DNA of 59,460 bases from an uncultured Bacteroidales bacterium (GCA_902779165.1 CACZAN010000015.1:1-59460), one strand, 5' to 3'; shown: positions 31,699-41,215, counted from the stretch's first letter. Made by a program: numbers and translations. Notes: a model not told the origin generated them from the sequence alone.

Positions 31699-32999
31699 TT
31701 TTTAATCTCAATAACAAAGTCGGCTGCATCGCGCTCGGCAGGAAGCTGGATGCTCAACGTCTTTGCCTTCTTGTTGAAGGTGAAGGGTAGGGGAGCAGAG
31801 GTGGCGAGAGCCCTCACAGCCTTTGCCTTCTTGGCGCTCCATGGGATTGTTATGACGGAGAGTTCTGCATTGTCCTCCTGAGAGAACACATGGAGGAAGA
31901 GGCGGTCGTCCTTCTGGGTACTGACACCCCATGGCTGTTCGCCCAGTTCTGTTGCATGTGTACCATAGATGCTCTCGCCGTTTGCCTTCATCCAGCGGCC
32001 AATGCCATGCAAACGGTCGAGCGCTGTAGCCGGCAGCTCGCCATTGGGTTGCGGTCCGATGTTGAGGAGGAGATTGCTGTTCTTGGCGGCAGCACGGGCG
32101 ATGAGGCAGATAAGCTCTTCCGTCGATTTGTAGTTCTGGTCTGCGACCTTGTAGCCCCACATACCATTCATCGTCTGACACATTTCCAGCGGTAAGCGGC
32201 TGATTTCCTGCCCTGATAGTCCTGCCGTATTCTCGCCAGGGAGGTCGCGCTCGAACATTTGGAAGTCTTCACCCTCGATGGGTGTGATGTGGTGGTTGTT
32301 GCCAATAAGACAAGCGGGGCTCAGCTCGTGGATGTAGCGATAGAACTCGGGCATTCGCCAATCAAAAGGTATGCTGTCTGAATCGTGGTCCCAATAGCCG
32401 TCGAACCAAAGTCCGGCAACGTTGGGATAGCTTGTCAGCAGTTCCATAACCTGCGTCTTCATGAAATTGAAGTAGGTGTCGTAGTTGGACTGCAGCTGGC
32501 TTCGTGTCTTTCTCCCTGTGCGTCCGAGCGGGTAGTCGGGTCTCATCCAATCAAGGATGGAGTAGTAGAGGTGCAAGCGTAGGTTCTGTTGCCTGCAGGC
32601 CTCTGCCAGTTCGCCAAGAATATCGCGACTGAAAGGGGTGGCATCACATATGTTATATGCGTTCGCGCGCGTTCGGAACATCGAGAAGCCGTCGTGATGG
32701 CGGCTGGTGAAGGTGATGTAGCGTGCTCCAGAGTCTTTGATGGCTTGTACCCAAGCCGTTGCATCATAGCGGATAGGATAAAAGGCGCTGGCAGCCTTGG
32801 AATATTCTTCGTGGGTAAGCCCGCTGTTGAGGTACCATTCGCCCTGAGCAAAAGTGCTGTAGATGCCCCAATGGATGAAAATGCCGAATCGGCAGTCCTC
32901 GAATTCCTGACGTGCGGCGAGGTTATCGTCCGAAGGGACATACTGAGCTGAGAGGCTGAAAGAAAAGAATGAGAGGATGACGATAAGGAGGTGGCGCAT
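31695..32999 (-). CDS. Alpha-L-fucosidase, GH29
   Basis: A 434-aa exported enzyme that removes alpha-linked fucose. The signal peptide ends SLSAQ. The GH29 barrel is recognised by FGIFIHWGIYS, YITFTSRHHDGFSMF and the nucleophile D200 in GLWFDGYWD. It is the middle gene of a cupin/fucosidase/cutC operon (44-nt gap upstream, 4-nt overlap downstream). Likely scavenges fucose from host or plant glycans. Confidence 0.93.
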
Positions 33000-33043
33000 A
33001 TTCTCAACTGCAAATAATCATTGTTTCAATGTGATAGCCTCAC

Positions 33044-33430
33044 TTACAACACGTCTTCTGGCTTCAATGGTTCCCAGGCACCATCCTTGCATTCAAGGAT
33101 GACTGTGGGCTCGAAGACTTCGATGCCGTGCCACTGACCCATTGGAATAGAGAGGCCATAAGTGCCTTTACTGGCATCGAGGTGGTAGCGGGCAATTTCA
33201 TGGCGATTGTCGTCGTAGAAGATTTCGTCCATACGTCCACGTAGGATGACCACCACTTCTGTACTCTTCGTGTGGCGGTGGATAGGCAACACGGTGTCTG
33301 GCTCCAGGGCGTTGAGCATACGTTGTGATTGGTCGTCAGCCGTTGTGCGCAGGTCAAAGTTCATACGCCGACGTTCTGACAGACGTGCCTTTTCGGCGAG
33401 TTCATTGAGCAGTTTCTCGTTTAGTTCCAT
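33044..33430 (-). CDS. WbuC-family cupin metalloprotein
   Basis: A 128-aa single-domain cupin. Metal-ligand histidines are visible in LPIHRHTKSTEVV and GQWHGIEV, with Glu in EVV. It matches the WbuC family found in surface-polysaccharide loci; the reaction is not established. Cytoplasmic, no signal peptide, first gene of the fucosidase operon. Confidence 0.8.
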   Translation of the reverse strand: MELNEKLLNELAEKARLSERRRMNFDLRTTADDQSQRMLNALEPDTVLPIHRHTKSTEVVVILRGRMDEIFYDDNRHEIARYHLDASKGTYGLSIPMGQWHGIEVFEPTVILECKDGAWEPLKPEDVL

Positions 33431-33455
33431 AGTTCATTTTGCTTTAGTTTGGGGG

Positions 33456-33463
33456 CAAAGATA
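33456..33463 (-). promoter_or_regulatory. -7 box of the cupin/fucosidase/cutC operon
   Basis: TATCTTTG on the minus strand, 25 nt before the ATG at 33430. Confidence 0.5.
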
Positions 33464-33537
33464 CACAATAATGCCCATTCATCAATAAAAAACCGATAAA
33501 TATTTGTATTTTGTGCTTGCTTTTAGTGAATTCTTTG

Positions 33538-33545
33538 TAACTTTG
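33538..33545 (+). promoter_or_regulatory. -7 box of the djlA-like gene
   Basis: TAACTTTG, 31 nt before the ATG at 33577. Confidence 0.5.
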
Positions 33546-33576
33546 CGCCCAAATCAAGTAATAACAATAGGTATAT

Positions 33577-34377
33577 ATGGCAAAAGCAAAATGGATAGGT
33601 GGCTTCCTCGGGCTGTTCTCTGGTGGAACGTTGGGAGCTTTAGCTGGTTTCGTTCTCGGAGCCTTGTTTGATGTAGTGAACGACGATGGCCGCGAGGGTG
33701 TTGTCGATGAAGGGGGCAGTTATCGCAGCTATGACCCGGCCCAGGATAATACAGGTGGCAACCGTAATGGTTTCCTTTTCTCGCTGCTCACCCTTGCCAG
33801 TTACATAATCAAGGCAGATGGTAAAATCATGCACAGCGAGATGGAGGCTATGCGCCAGTTCCTTCGTTCGAACTTCGGTGAGGTCGCAGTTTCGCAAGGC
33901 GAGCAGATTATGCTTCGACTCTTCGAGCGCCAGAAGCAGATGGATGCCGAGCAGCCGGGAGCTTATCGCCAGACAATCTATGAGTGCTGCGCTCAGTTGC
34001 GGCATATCCTCAATGACTCGCAACTGCTGCAACTGCTTTCGCTGCTGGCCATGTTGGCAAAGGCAGATGGACATGTGGCTTCTGAGGAGATTTCCGCTCT
34101 GCGGGAGGTTGCTCAGCAACTCGGTCTTTCAGAAGCAGAGTTGAATTCCATGTTGAATCTTGGTGCTACTACGTTGAAGGATGCTTACGCAGTTCTCGAA
34201 ATTGATGAATCGGCTTCGGACGACGAGGTAAAGGCTGCTTATAAACGTATGGTCGTCAAGCATCATCCTGACCGCGTAGCTGCTATGGGTGAAGAGATCC
34301 ACGCTGTGGCAGAGAAGAAAATGAGTGAAATCAATGCTGCCAAAGAGTTGATTTATAAAGCAAGAGGATTGAACTAA
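33577..34377 (+). CDS. DjlA-like membrane-anchored J-domain co-chaperone
   Basis: A 266-aa protein with an N-terminal glycine-rich membrane segment (FLGLFSGGTLGALAGFVLGALF). A TerB-like helical domain follows (LASYIIKADGKIMHSEMEAMRQFL, then AKADGHVASEEISALREVA). A C-terminal J-domain has the HPD motif at 230-232. This is the DjlA architecture: an inner-membrane DnaK partner with the J-domain in the cytoplasm. It is followed 18 nt later by an exported thioredoxin-fold protein, which may share its transcript. Confidence 0.85.
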   Translation: MAKAKWIGGFLGLFSGGTLGALAGFVLGALFDVVNDDGREGVVDEGGSYRSYDPAQDNTGGNRNGFLFSLLTLASYIIKADGKIMHSEMEAMRQFLRSNFGEVAVSQGEQIMLRLFERQKQMDAEQPGAYRQTIYECCAQLRHILNDSQLLQLLSLLAMLAKADGHVASEEISALREVAQQLGLSEAELNSMLNLGATTLKDAYAVLEIDESASDDEVKAAYKRMVVKHHPDRVAAMGEEIHAVAEKKMSEINAAKELIYKARGLN

Positions 34378-34395
34378 CTATCAAACATATCTTTT

Positions 34396-36246
34396 ATGAA
34401 GAAGACACTACTCACTTTATTCGCTCTGTTAGCCACGGTGGTGGTTGAAGCAGACAACGAAATGCTTTATGGTGTCTACCGGGGGTCAGGCACCCTCACG
34501 GGTATTGGCACCAAGAAGGCAGAGACCTATGATGTAGCCATGCACCTAACCGACCCTTATTTGGTGGGGATGGAGGTGCGTGGCTTGAGAGTACCTATCA
34601 ATACATCAGCAAAGAATACCGCGGACTATAAGGCATGGATCACCACGGAGTTGAAGGTGGACGATAATGCGAATGTGCCGGATATCCTCAGTGTGGATTT
34701 CACTCCAGATGGCAAATGGGCTGATGTGACTTTCGATACGCCCTATGTCATCACGGAAGGCGGCATCTATGTTGGCTATTCGTTCACAGTCTCTTCTGTG
34801 GATACTGATAACAGTAGTGATGCCAACCAGCTTCCGTTGATGACTATCAGTGGCGCTGATCTCAGTGAACTCTATGTCCACACCAGCCGTAGTGTGCGCA
34901 AATGGACGGAATTCGAAAAGACCAGTTACTTCACAGCCAAGAATGCATTTGCATTTGTGGTGCGCTTGAGTGGTAGCAAGGTGAAGACACGTGCTGCAGC
35001 CTTCGTGGCTCCCGATGACTTGAATGCCTACTCACTCACGGGCAAGAGCCTGAAGGTGCCTCTCACCATTCTTAATCATGGCGTAGAAGCCATAACGAGT
35101 TTGGAGTACACCATCGAAGTGAATGGTCAGACCACAGAGCGGACAACCAGAGTCTCTATCGCAGGCCAATACTATGGCAGCCAGGGGAAGCTGAATGCCA
35201 CAGTGCCCGCTGTGAGCGAAGAAGGTATGCAGCCCATCACTTTCCGCATTACCAAAGTCAATGGCGAGGCTAATGAGGATGATAACCCGGCTACGGTTTA
35301 CACAGTGGCCTATCTGACAGAATATCCCAAACATAAGCCGCTGATGGAAGAATATACCGGAACGTGGTGTGGTTGGTGTCCGCGGGGAATGGTCGCTATG
35401 GAGGCAATGACAGAAATCTATGGCGACGACTTCGTGGGAGTGGCTTGGCACAATAGCGACCCGATGCAGATTACAAACAGCTATCCGAACGAAGTCAATG
35501 GCTTCCCCCACTTCTTTCTTGACCGTGTGATAGAGGGTGATCCCTATGGCGGTTCTGGTGGCGGTACTCTTGGAGTTCAGAACGACTGGAAGTCCCGTTC
35601 CAAAGTGATGGCACCTGCTACCATCGAGCTCTCTGCTGTGTGGGATGACGACAACCAGAATGTCATTCGCGTCACCTCCAAGACCCAGTTCATCCGCGAC
35701 TTTGCCAACAGCCCCTACCGCCTGAGCTATATGCTTGTGGCCGATGATTTATCAGGTTCGGGCAAGAGTTGGGCGCAATCCAACAACTTCGCAGGGCAGT
35801 CTTCTTATGCGAACGAAAAGTATCTGGGTCCTCTCACCAGATTGCCTGGCACAATCACCGATATGAAGTACAAGGATGTCGTTGTCTTTGTCTCTTCATA
35901 CGGTAATACCGCCATTGAGACCAGTCTGCCATCGAACGTGAAGGCAGCAGAGCCTGTGACTCATGAGTACCTTATCGACATCACGAATAATTCTTTGGTA
36001 CAGGACAAGACTAAACTGCGTGTCGTCGCCGTTCTGCTCAACGTAGAGAGTGGTGAGGTAGCACAGGCAGAGAAAGCCAAGGTGATCGATACCACAGGCC
36101 TCTCTGAAATCCAAAGTCACCAATCCGCCAGCAGTCAATACTTTGATCTCAGCGGACGCCGCGTCAGCAGTCTTGGTCGGGGTATCTACATCAAGACCAC
36201 GACCAATTCCGATGGCAGCGTACACACCACGAAGGTGAGACGTTGA
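34396..36246 (+). CDS. Exported Omp28-like thioredoxin-fold protein
   Basis: A 616-aa exported protein; signal peptide ends VVVEA. The first 300 residues are beta-sandwich-like. Then comes a thioredoxin fold with the redox motif CGWC in EEYTGTWCGWCPRGM, as in Omp28-type surface proteins of Bacteroidetes. The C-terminus (YFDLSGRRVSSLGRGIYIK) is the group's common DLxGR tail, which may be a sorting or anchoring signal. Role in thiol chemistry or adhesion is unknown. Confidence 0.75.
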   Translation: MKKTLLTLFALLATVVVEADNEMLYGVYRGSGTLTGIGTKKAETYDVAMHLTDPYLVGMEVRGLRVPINTSAKNTADYKAWITTELKVDDNANVPDILSVDFTPDGKWADVTFDTPYVITEGGIYVGYSFTVSSVDTDNSSDANQLPLMTISGADLSELYVHTSRSVRKWTEFEKTSYFTAKNAFAFVVRLSGSKVKTRAAAFVAPDDLNAYSLTGKSLKVPLTILNHGVEAITSLEYTIEVNGQTTERTTRVSIAGQYYGSQGKLNATVPAVSEEGMQPITFRITKVNGEANEDDNPATVYTVAYLTEYPKHKPLMEEYTGTWCGWCPRGMVAMEAMTEIYGDDFVGVAWHNSDPMQITNSYPNEVNGFPHFFLDRVIEGDPYGGSGGGTLGVQNDWKSRSKVMAPATIELSAVWDDDNQNVIRVTSKTQFIRDFANSPYRLSYMLVADDLSGSGKSWAQSNNFAGQSSYANEKYLGPLTRLPGTITDMKYKDVVVFVSSYGNTAIETSLPSNVKAAEPVTHEYLIDITNNSLVQDKTKLRVVAVLLNVESGEVAQAEKAKVIDTTGLSEIQSHQSASSQYFDLSGRRVSSLGRGIYIKTTTNSDGSVHTTKVRR

Positions 36247-36276
36247 CTGTCCTGTATTTATCTCGAAATCTTATTA

Positions 36277-37890
36277 ATGAAAAATCCAATTATGAAATAC
36301 CATTTCCTTCTTCTTCTCGCCCTGCTTTGTTCAGTCTCCTCCTTTGCTCAGGGCGAATCATCTGTCAAGCGCTTTGCAGCCCTTGCACCCGTCTCTGCCG
36401 ATAACCACGGCATCATCTATGACCAGCCAGAAGGCACTACCCGTCTCTATATCCGTGAGGGCAAGGCCACTTATGCAAATCTATATTTCCGTGATGACCC
36501 ACAGGACGGCATCCTTGCTGAGGCCGTTTTTTCTGAAGATGGAACCACGGTCTGGTTCAAGAATATCGTCTCTCACGCTGCAACTGGCACATGGGTAAAA
36601 GGTACCATCAGCGGCGACTCCATTATTGTTCCCCTCGGCCAGATGGTTTATTGGTTCGAAGACGGTGATTATGGTATGCAGCTCGCTCGCGTGAAAGTGA
36701 ATGGCAGCATCAACAATCCTACTACAACGACAAAGGGTGAATTCGTATTCATCATCAAGGATAATGACCTATACCTTCAGAATACAAGCGGCGACGCCGA
36801 GACCACGACCTATGATGGACTTGGACTCGTCTATACTGAGTATAGAGATGATAATGGTAAGATGCAGCCTGCTGGTGAGTGGGCCTACTATATTGACTAT
36901 GAGAGCATCTTCCATTTCAAGGACGTCACACCCGTCAGTCCTCCTGCAGCCTTGACCACCAGGCCGTATTCCATGGAATACCAGAGTACATCGGGCTTCC
37001 AGACAGGAAACCTCGTGGATGTGGGCTTCTATGACCAGGATGTCTATGTCTATGGTGTCAGTCACGACAATCTGCCCGATGCCTGGATGAAAGGCTCTGT
37101 CAGTGCGGATAAGATTGTCTTCCCCATGCAGTATGCCGGTCACATGGAGAGCTTCATGCTCTTCTTTTGCGGCGGCGAAGCCTACTATGACAGCGAGGCT
37201 TATGCTTGGAAGTATGTGCTTGGCGACGGCAGTGCCACCTTCGCCTTCGACCAGCGCACCATGAGTTTCCGCACCGAGGGCATGCTTGCCACGAATAGTG
37301 CAGATGACCATGTGGACCGCATCGAAGCTTATTTGGCACCCCTCTTCCGCCCGTTTACTGAGAAGCCTGCCACGCCCGCTACACCTGGTATCCGTTTCTA
37401 CCAGAACATGGGCGCCTTCACCATCGTGATGCTCGACCTCCCCCTGAAGGACACTGAAGGCAACTTCATCGATCCCGCCAAGGTCTCTTATCAGCTCTAT
37501 ATCGATGACGACGAACCGTTCATCCTCTATCCCGACGAGTACAAGGGGCTGAATGAACCACTCTCAGAGGTGCCTTATTTCTTCCCTGCCGACAAACTCG
37601 AAGACTATTCGCGTTCCTATATCTATGAGCGCGGTTATGCCATCTACATCTTCCAGACAGGATTCGACCGCATCGGGGTGCAGACCATCTATCGTGGTGG
37701 CGAAGAAGAGCATCGTTCAGAAATTGGTTACTACGACATTGTACCTGTAGGTGTCAGTGGCATTTCGTCCGATGCTGGTGCTTCTGTCCAGCACTTCGAC
37801 CTTACTGGCCGTCCCGTTTCTTCAAACCATAAAGGACTGACGATCAGCCGTGATAACAGCGGACGAGTGGTAAAACACTTTCAGCGATAG
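36277..37890 (+). CDS. Exported protein of unknown function with DLxGR tail
   Basis: A 537-aa protein. The signal peptide (MKYHFLLLLALLCSVSSFAQ) begins at an internal ATG, 36292, which may be the true start. The body is beta-rich with many aromatic and acidic residues and shows two similar halves (YANLYFRDDPQDGILAEAVF against VDVGFYDQDVYVYG). The C-terminus QHFDLTGRPVSSNHKGLTI resembles that of the preceding gene. I do not recognise the domain. Lies 30 nt after the Omp28-like gene, so possibly cotranscribed. Confidence 0.65.
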   Translation: MKNPIMKYHFLLLLALLCSVSSFAQGESSVKRFAALAPVSADNHGIIYDQPEGTTRLYIREGKATYANLYFRDDPQDGILAEAVFSEDGTTVWFKNIVSHAATGTWVKGTISGDSIIVPLGQMVYWFEDGDYGMQLARVKVNGSINNPTTTTKGEFVFIIKDNDLYLQNTSGDAETTTYDGLGLVYTEYRDDNGKMQPAGEWAYYIDYESIFHFKDVTPVSPPAALTTRPYSMEYQSTSGFQTGNLVDVGFYDQDVYVYGVSHDNLPDAWMKGSVSADKIVFPMQYAGHMESFMLFFCGGEAYYDSEAYAWKYVLGDGSATFAFDQRTMSFRTEGMLATNSADDHVDRIEAYLAPLFRPFTEKPATPATPGIRFYQNMGAFTIVMLDLPLKDTEGNFIDPAKVSYQLYIDDDEPFILYPDEYKGLNEPLSEVPYFFPADKLEDYSRSYIYERGYAIYIFQTGFDRIGVQTIYRGGEEEHRSEIGYYDIVPVGVSGISSDAGASVQHFDLTGRPVSSNHKGLTISRDNSGRVVKHFQR

Positions 37891-37945
37891 GGAAATTCCC
37901 CTATAAGTTTAGGAAAAATTGTTTTCGTATCTCGCAGTTTAGCCA

Positions 37946-37953
37946 TACCTTTG
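37946..37953 (+). promoter_or_regulatory. -7 box of the DDDD lipoprotein gene
   Basis: TACCTTTG, 22 nt upstream of the ATG at 37976, with TTTT at the -33 spacing. Confidence 0.5.
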
Positions 37954-37975
37954 CAGCAGTAAACCAAAACACAAT

Positions 37976-38539
37976 ATGAAAATGAAAAATTACTACCACA
38001 AAATTTCAATGTTGGGCCTGCTGCTCATGGCCCTCGTAAGCTTTAGCAGCTGTATGGATGATGATGACCGTGTCGGTTACAACATTCAGGGGCATTGGTT
38101 CGGTGATATGGATATGTATTACAATGGAGAACGTGCCCGCGGTTCTGAACTTGAGTTTGACTCTGGATGGGGGTGGGGCAACAAAAGTGGAACGGGCGTC
38201 GAGGTGGACTATTATATGTACCGCGCGATAACCAACAGATTTGACTGGAGAGTGCAAAACCAGATCATCTACCTCACATTCAGCGATCCTCAGCTTGATT
38301 GTGCCATTGTGGATTACACCCTCGGGTATGATTACTTCCGCGGCTATATCGCCGATTACAACACATTGGAGAACCAGACCTACTTCACTCTGCGTAACTA
38401 TGATCGCTATTGGGATGAATATGGTTATGGTGGCTACTATGTCAAAGGTACTCGTGCAGCAACCGACAGCATTGCCGCAGACAGCATTGGTGATTACCGA
38501 GGCATCCGTGGCATCAACATGAAGCCCGATGCACAATGA
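37976..38539 (+). CDS. Lipoprotein of unknown function
   Basis: A 187-aa lipoprotein (lipobox FSSC followed by MDDDD; the acidic residues after Cys fit the surface-export signal of Bacteroidetes lipoproteins). The mature part is rich in Tyr, Asp and Gly (GYDYFRGYIADYN, YDRYWDEYGYGGYY) and looks beta-rich. An ATG at 37982 is an equally possible start. Family not recognised. Followed by the B3/4 gene after 22 nt. Confidence 0.65.
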   Translation: MKMKNYYHKISMLGLLLMALVSFSSCMDDDDRVGYNIQGHWFGDMDMYYNGERARGSELEFDSGWGWGNKSGTGVEVDYYMYRAITNRFDWRVQNQIIYLTFSDPQLDCAIVDYTLGYDYFRGYIADYNTLENQTYFTLRNYDRYWDEYGYGGYYVKGTRAATDSIAADSIGDYRGIRGINMKPDAQ

Positions 38540-38561
38540 TCATCCATTCAAGATACAGATA

Positions 38562-39236
38562 ATGATTACTTTACAGGTATCAGACGAGATTAGAGAGCGG
38601 TGCCCCGAGTTTGTGGGCGCCGCTGTCTTTGCTGATGTCGACAACAGCCAGTTCAGTTCTGAACTATGGCAGGAGATCGACAGCTTCATTGATGATTATC
38701 GAAATCGATATACTATTGATAGCATCAAACAGATGCCATCCATTGAGGCCACCCGCACGGCCTACCGGCGTTGCGGTAAAGATCCCAGCCGCTATCGACC
38801 CAGCGGAGAAGCCCTCGTTCGCCGTACCCTTCAGGGTAAGGAACTCTATCGAGTCAACACCCTCGTAGACCTCATCAACCTTGCCAGCATTGCCTACGGC
38901 TACAGCATTGGTGGCTTCGATGCAGATAAGATTGTGCCGGATTCCCATCTTTCCCTAACCCTCGGAATTGGGCGCGAAGACGAACCTTACGAAGGCATCG
39001 GGCGCGGGCCCCTCAACATTGCTGGCCTTCCTGTCTACCGCGATGCCCTTGGAGGCATCGGCACTCCCACCAGCGACCACGAGCGCACAAAGCTCAGCCT
39101 CGAGACCACCCATCTGCTTACCATCGTCAACGGCTACGACGGTAATCGTCAGAACACACTCTCTTGTGCCCATTTCCTTCAGGATCTACTGCGCCGTTTT
39201 GCCCACTCCGATGGCGGAAAGGTTATTGAATTCTAA
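38562..39236 (+). CDS. B3/B4 tRNA-binding domain protein
   Basis: A 224-aa stand-alone protein of the B3/4 domain family, related to the editing domain of phenylalanyl-tRNA synthetase beta. The family pattern is visible in RTAYRRCGKDPSRYRPSGEALVRR, NTLVDLINLASI and IGGFDADKI. Probably trans-editing or tRNA/amino-acid binding, unproven. The ATG at 38562 is preferred over 38529, which would overlap the lipoprotein gene by 11 nt. Confidence 0.8.
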   Translation: MITLQVSDEIRERCPEFVGAAVFADVDNSQFSSELWQEIDSFIDDYRNRYTIDSIKQMPSIEATRTAYRRCGKDPSRYRPSGEALVRRTLQGKELYRVNTLVDLINLASIAYGYSIGGFDADKIVPDSHLSLTLGIGREDEPYEGIGRGPLNIAGLPVYRDALGGIGTPTSDHERTKLSLETTHLLTIVNGYDGNRQNTLSCAHFLQDLLRRFAHSDGGKVIEF

Positions 39237-39370
39237 ACGATGCTTCTTCTCAGTTGAAAAGGTCAACGCTCTCAGAACGGAGTCCACTCATCCGGTTAAA
39301 GATCATTTTTGTGCTTGCAATCAGTAAACCTACTATCCAGTAGGAGTAGCCATCTTAAGGCATTTGACCT

Positions 39371-39489
39371 CGAGTTCCAGAAAATTCCAAGTGTGGAACT
39401 CGCGAGTTCCAGTACTGGAACTCGGCAGTTCCATAGGTGGAATTCGCGAGTTCCATAGGTGGAATTCGAGAATACAATAGGGGAACTCG
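39371..39489. repeat. 22-bp tandem array 2 (palindromic)
   Basis: Units based on CGAGTTCCA...TGGAACTCG. The unit at 39403-39424 is a perfect 22-bp palindrome. The next at 39425 and 39447 (CAGTTCCA / CGAGTTCCA with TAGG and TGGAATTCG) are also 22 bp, and a 21-bp degenerate unit is at 39469. The first unit (39371-39402) is longer. The array lies between the convergent B3/4 and lipoprotein genes. The rest of 39237-39546 shows nothing. Confidence 0.85.
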
Positions 39490-39546
39490 ACGACACGACC
39501 CTATCTGAAAGCGGGGAGGAAGCAGATAAGGAATGCTTGACGGGTT

Positions 39547-39792
39547 TTACTTAGCCTGACTGCCGTTGTTGCGATACCGTGAGGGTGGGGGGCCATAGAG
39601 GACGCGCATACGTGTGGGATCATCGGGACGTATTTGGATGGGTCGCCCAGGAATGTTGGTGACGGATGATGAGTCCTTGGCGGCCTGACTCTCTTCCTTG
39701 GCAGCGCGTTTCCCCGACTTGCAGCCTCCGAATCCCAGCAGCACCAGCAGGCTGGAGAGGATGACGGTGGATAGTTTAGTAATCTTTTTCAT
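39547..39792 (-). CDS. Small lipoprotein of an rSAM/lipoprotein system
   Basis: An 81-aa lipoprotein: signal and lipobox LGFGGC with Cys24, then a Lys/Glu/Ser linker. Near the C-terminus is the motif RVLYGPPPSRYR (63-74). The partner lipoprotein across the radical SAM gene has RVLYGPAPTSYR. A short precursor with a conserved Tyr/Pro/Arg motif next to an rSAM/SPASM enzyme suggests this motif is what the enzyme modifies or recognises (inference). Third gene of the minus-strand operon, 70 nt after the rSAM gene. Confidence 0.75.
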   Translation of the reverse strand: MKKITKLSTVILSSLLVLLGFGGCKSGKRAAKEESQAAKDSSSVTNIPGRPIQIRPDDPTRMRVLYGPPPSRYRNNGSQAK

Positions 39793-39862
39793 AGGCTGTT
39801 GCTTTATTGCTTTATGTTTTATTGTGATAATCCGTTATTATGAAAAGTGGAGATGATGTTAA

Positions 39863-40939
39863 TTATTCGGTTTCCTCGAAACGTTTCATGTGGCAGAGAA
39901 TCGTTTGTCCGTTGTCATCGCGCAGGTGCATTCCGTTTCCCCGACAGTAGCGCCAGTGCCGACAGTCCTTACAGTCTCCCGTCCGTCGCCAGTCGAAGGT
40001 GCGATGTGGCTGGTAGCGGTGTTCCCAGACGTCCATGAAGTCGTCCTCATAGATGTTGCCCTGGTTATAATCGGAGCGGATGCTGGCACAGGCGGCAATG
40101 GCACCATCTGCCATAACGCTGCCCACGGTGATGCCCGCCTGACAATGGAAGAAATGATCGCGGACGTCGCCTTCGTAGTTTCCGAGGTATCCTTCGCAGC
40201 CGTAGCTGGCTTTGATGATCCCTTCCTTACGTGTTCTCTTAATGAACTCAAAGACTCCTCGAAACTCCTCGCCGGAGAGGCGCATATCGGGGTCGTTCTT
40301 GGCTCGTCCCATAGGGAAGATGGTGTAGATGCGCCATTCGCGGACGCCTTTCTGGATGAGGAAGTCGCGGATGGCGGGCAGTTCAGAGTAATTGCGGCGG
40401 TTGACGCAAGTTACGCAGTCGAAGGTGATGTCGGATTTGACGAGCAGGTCTATCGCCTGCGATGCCATGCGGAAGGCATCCTTGTGGCCACGCAACCAAT
40501 TGTGATTCTCTTCCAGCCCGTCTAAGCTTAAGGCCACACTGTGCATACCAGCTTCGCAGAGAGAACGGAAACGTTCGGGGGTGAGGTAGAGACCGTTGGT
40601 GACGAGTCCCCAAGGGAATCCGCGGCGGTAAATCTCTGATGCCACCTCCTCCAGGTCGTCGCGCAATAGTGGCTCTCCGCCCGTCAGAATGACGAAGACG
40701 TCGTGGGGATTGCATTTCTTCTGCACGCTGTCGAGTACTCGCAGAAAGTCCTCGGCAGGCATGTCTTCGACTCCTGCCACCCGTTTGCAGTCGCTGCCGC
40801 AATGTCGACAATGTACGTTGCAGCGGAGTGTGCATTCCCAGAAGAGCTGGCGCAAAGGATGCTCGCGCTCGACCTGTTGGTAGAGCTTGCGGGCAATCTC
40901 GAGTGCCAAGTGGCGGCGAAGAGTCAGTCGTTCACTCAT
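39863..40939 (-). CDS. Radical SAM/SPASM enzyme of an rSAM/lipoprotein system
   Basis: A 358-aa cytoplasmic enzyme. The 4Fe-4S/SAM motif is CNVHCRHC with C40, C44, C47. The core then shows LTGGEPLLR and SLDGLEENHNWLRG. The C-terminal SPASM domain has C323-x2-C326-x5-C332-x16-C349 for auxiliary clusters. SPASM enzymes install thioether or C-C bonds in peptides. From memory this fits the Bacteroidales family defined as the rSAM partner of a small lipoprotein (TIGR04133/TIGR04134), not sulfatase maturases or PqqE. It overlaps the upstream lipoprotein gene by 8 nt. Confidence 0.85.
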   Translation of the reverse strand: MSERLTLRRHLALEIARKLYQQVEREHPLRQLFWECTLRCNVHCRHCGSDCKRVAGVEDMPAEDFLRVLDSVQKKCNPHDVFVILTGGEPLLRDDLEEVASEIYRRGFPWGLVTNGLYLTPERFRSLCEAGMHSVALSLDGLEENHNWLRGHKDAFRMASQAIDLLVKSDITFDCVTCVNRRNYSELPAIRDFLIQKGVREWRIYTIFPMGRAKNDPDMRLSGEEFRGVFEFIKRTRKEGIIKASYGCEGYLGNYEGDVRDHFFHCQAGITVGSVMADGAIAACASIRSDYNQGNIYEDDFMDVWEHRYQPHRTFDWRRTGDCKDCRHWRYCRGNGMHLRDDNGQTILCHMKRFEETE

Positions 40940-41165
40940 CTGAGTTGTCGTTTTCGTTCTTCAGGATGACCTGTTCTTTCACAGCGGCTTCGTTGTTCTC
41001 GGGCACAGAGTCACGATAGCTTGTTGGCGCGGGTCCATAAAGCACGCGCTCGTACTCGGGCAATGGGCCGTACTCATCTGGAGTGGAACAGCTGAATGCC
41101 GTTCCGAATCCCAATAGTGCCAACAACCCTTGAAGCACCCTAAAATAAAGTTTTCTTGTTGCCAT
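40932..41165 (-). CDS. Small lipoprotein, first gene of the rSAM operon
   Basis: A 77-aa lipoprotein: basic start, hydrophobic stretch, cysteine at residue 26 in GTAFSC. Right after the cysteine come two related motifs: YGPLPEYER (32-40) and RVLYGPAPTSYR (40-51), 11 residues apart. The rest is acidic and hydrophilic. The second motif is shared with the lipoprotein at 39547-39792. Its stop overlaps the rSAM start by 8 nt, so enzyme and proposed substrate are translationally coupled. Confidence 0.8.
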   Translation of the reverse strand: MATRKLYFRVLQGLLALLGFGTAFSCSTPDEYGPLPEYERVLYGPAPTSYRDSVPENNEAAVKEQVILKNENDNSDE

Positions 41166-41183
41166 AATAGAGCTTATTTACTG

Positions 41184-41215
41184 CAAAAGTAGGCGTTTTT
41201 GCGGAAGGTAGCAAA
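41184..41215 (-). promoter_or_regulatory. Promoter of the rSAM/lipoprotein operon
   Basis: On the minus strand TTTG (41215-41212), 20 nt, TACTTTTG (41191-41184): exact consensus, 18 nt before the lipoprotein ATG at 41165. Confidence 0.75.

Noticed and set aside
39863-40939. Anaerobic sulfatase-maturating enzyme or PqqE
   Set aside because: No sulfatase or pqq genes are nearby, while two motif-sharing lipoproteins are operonic with it.
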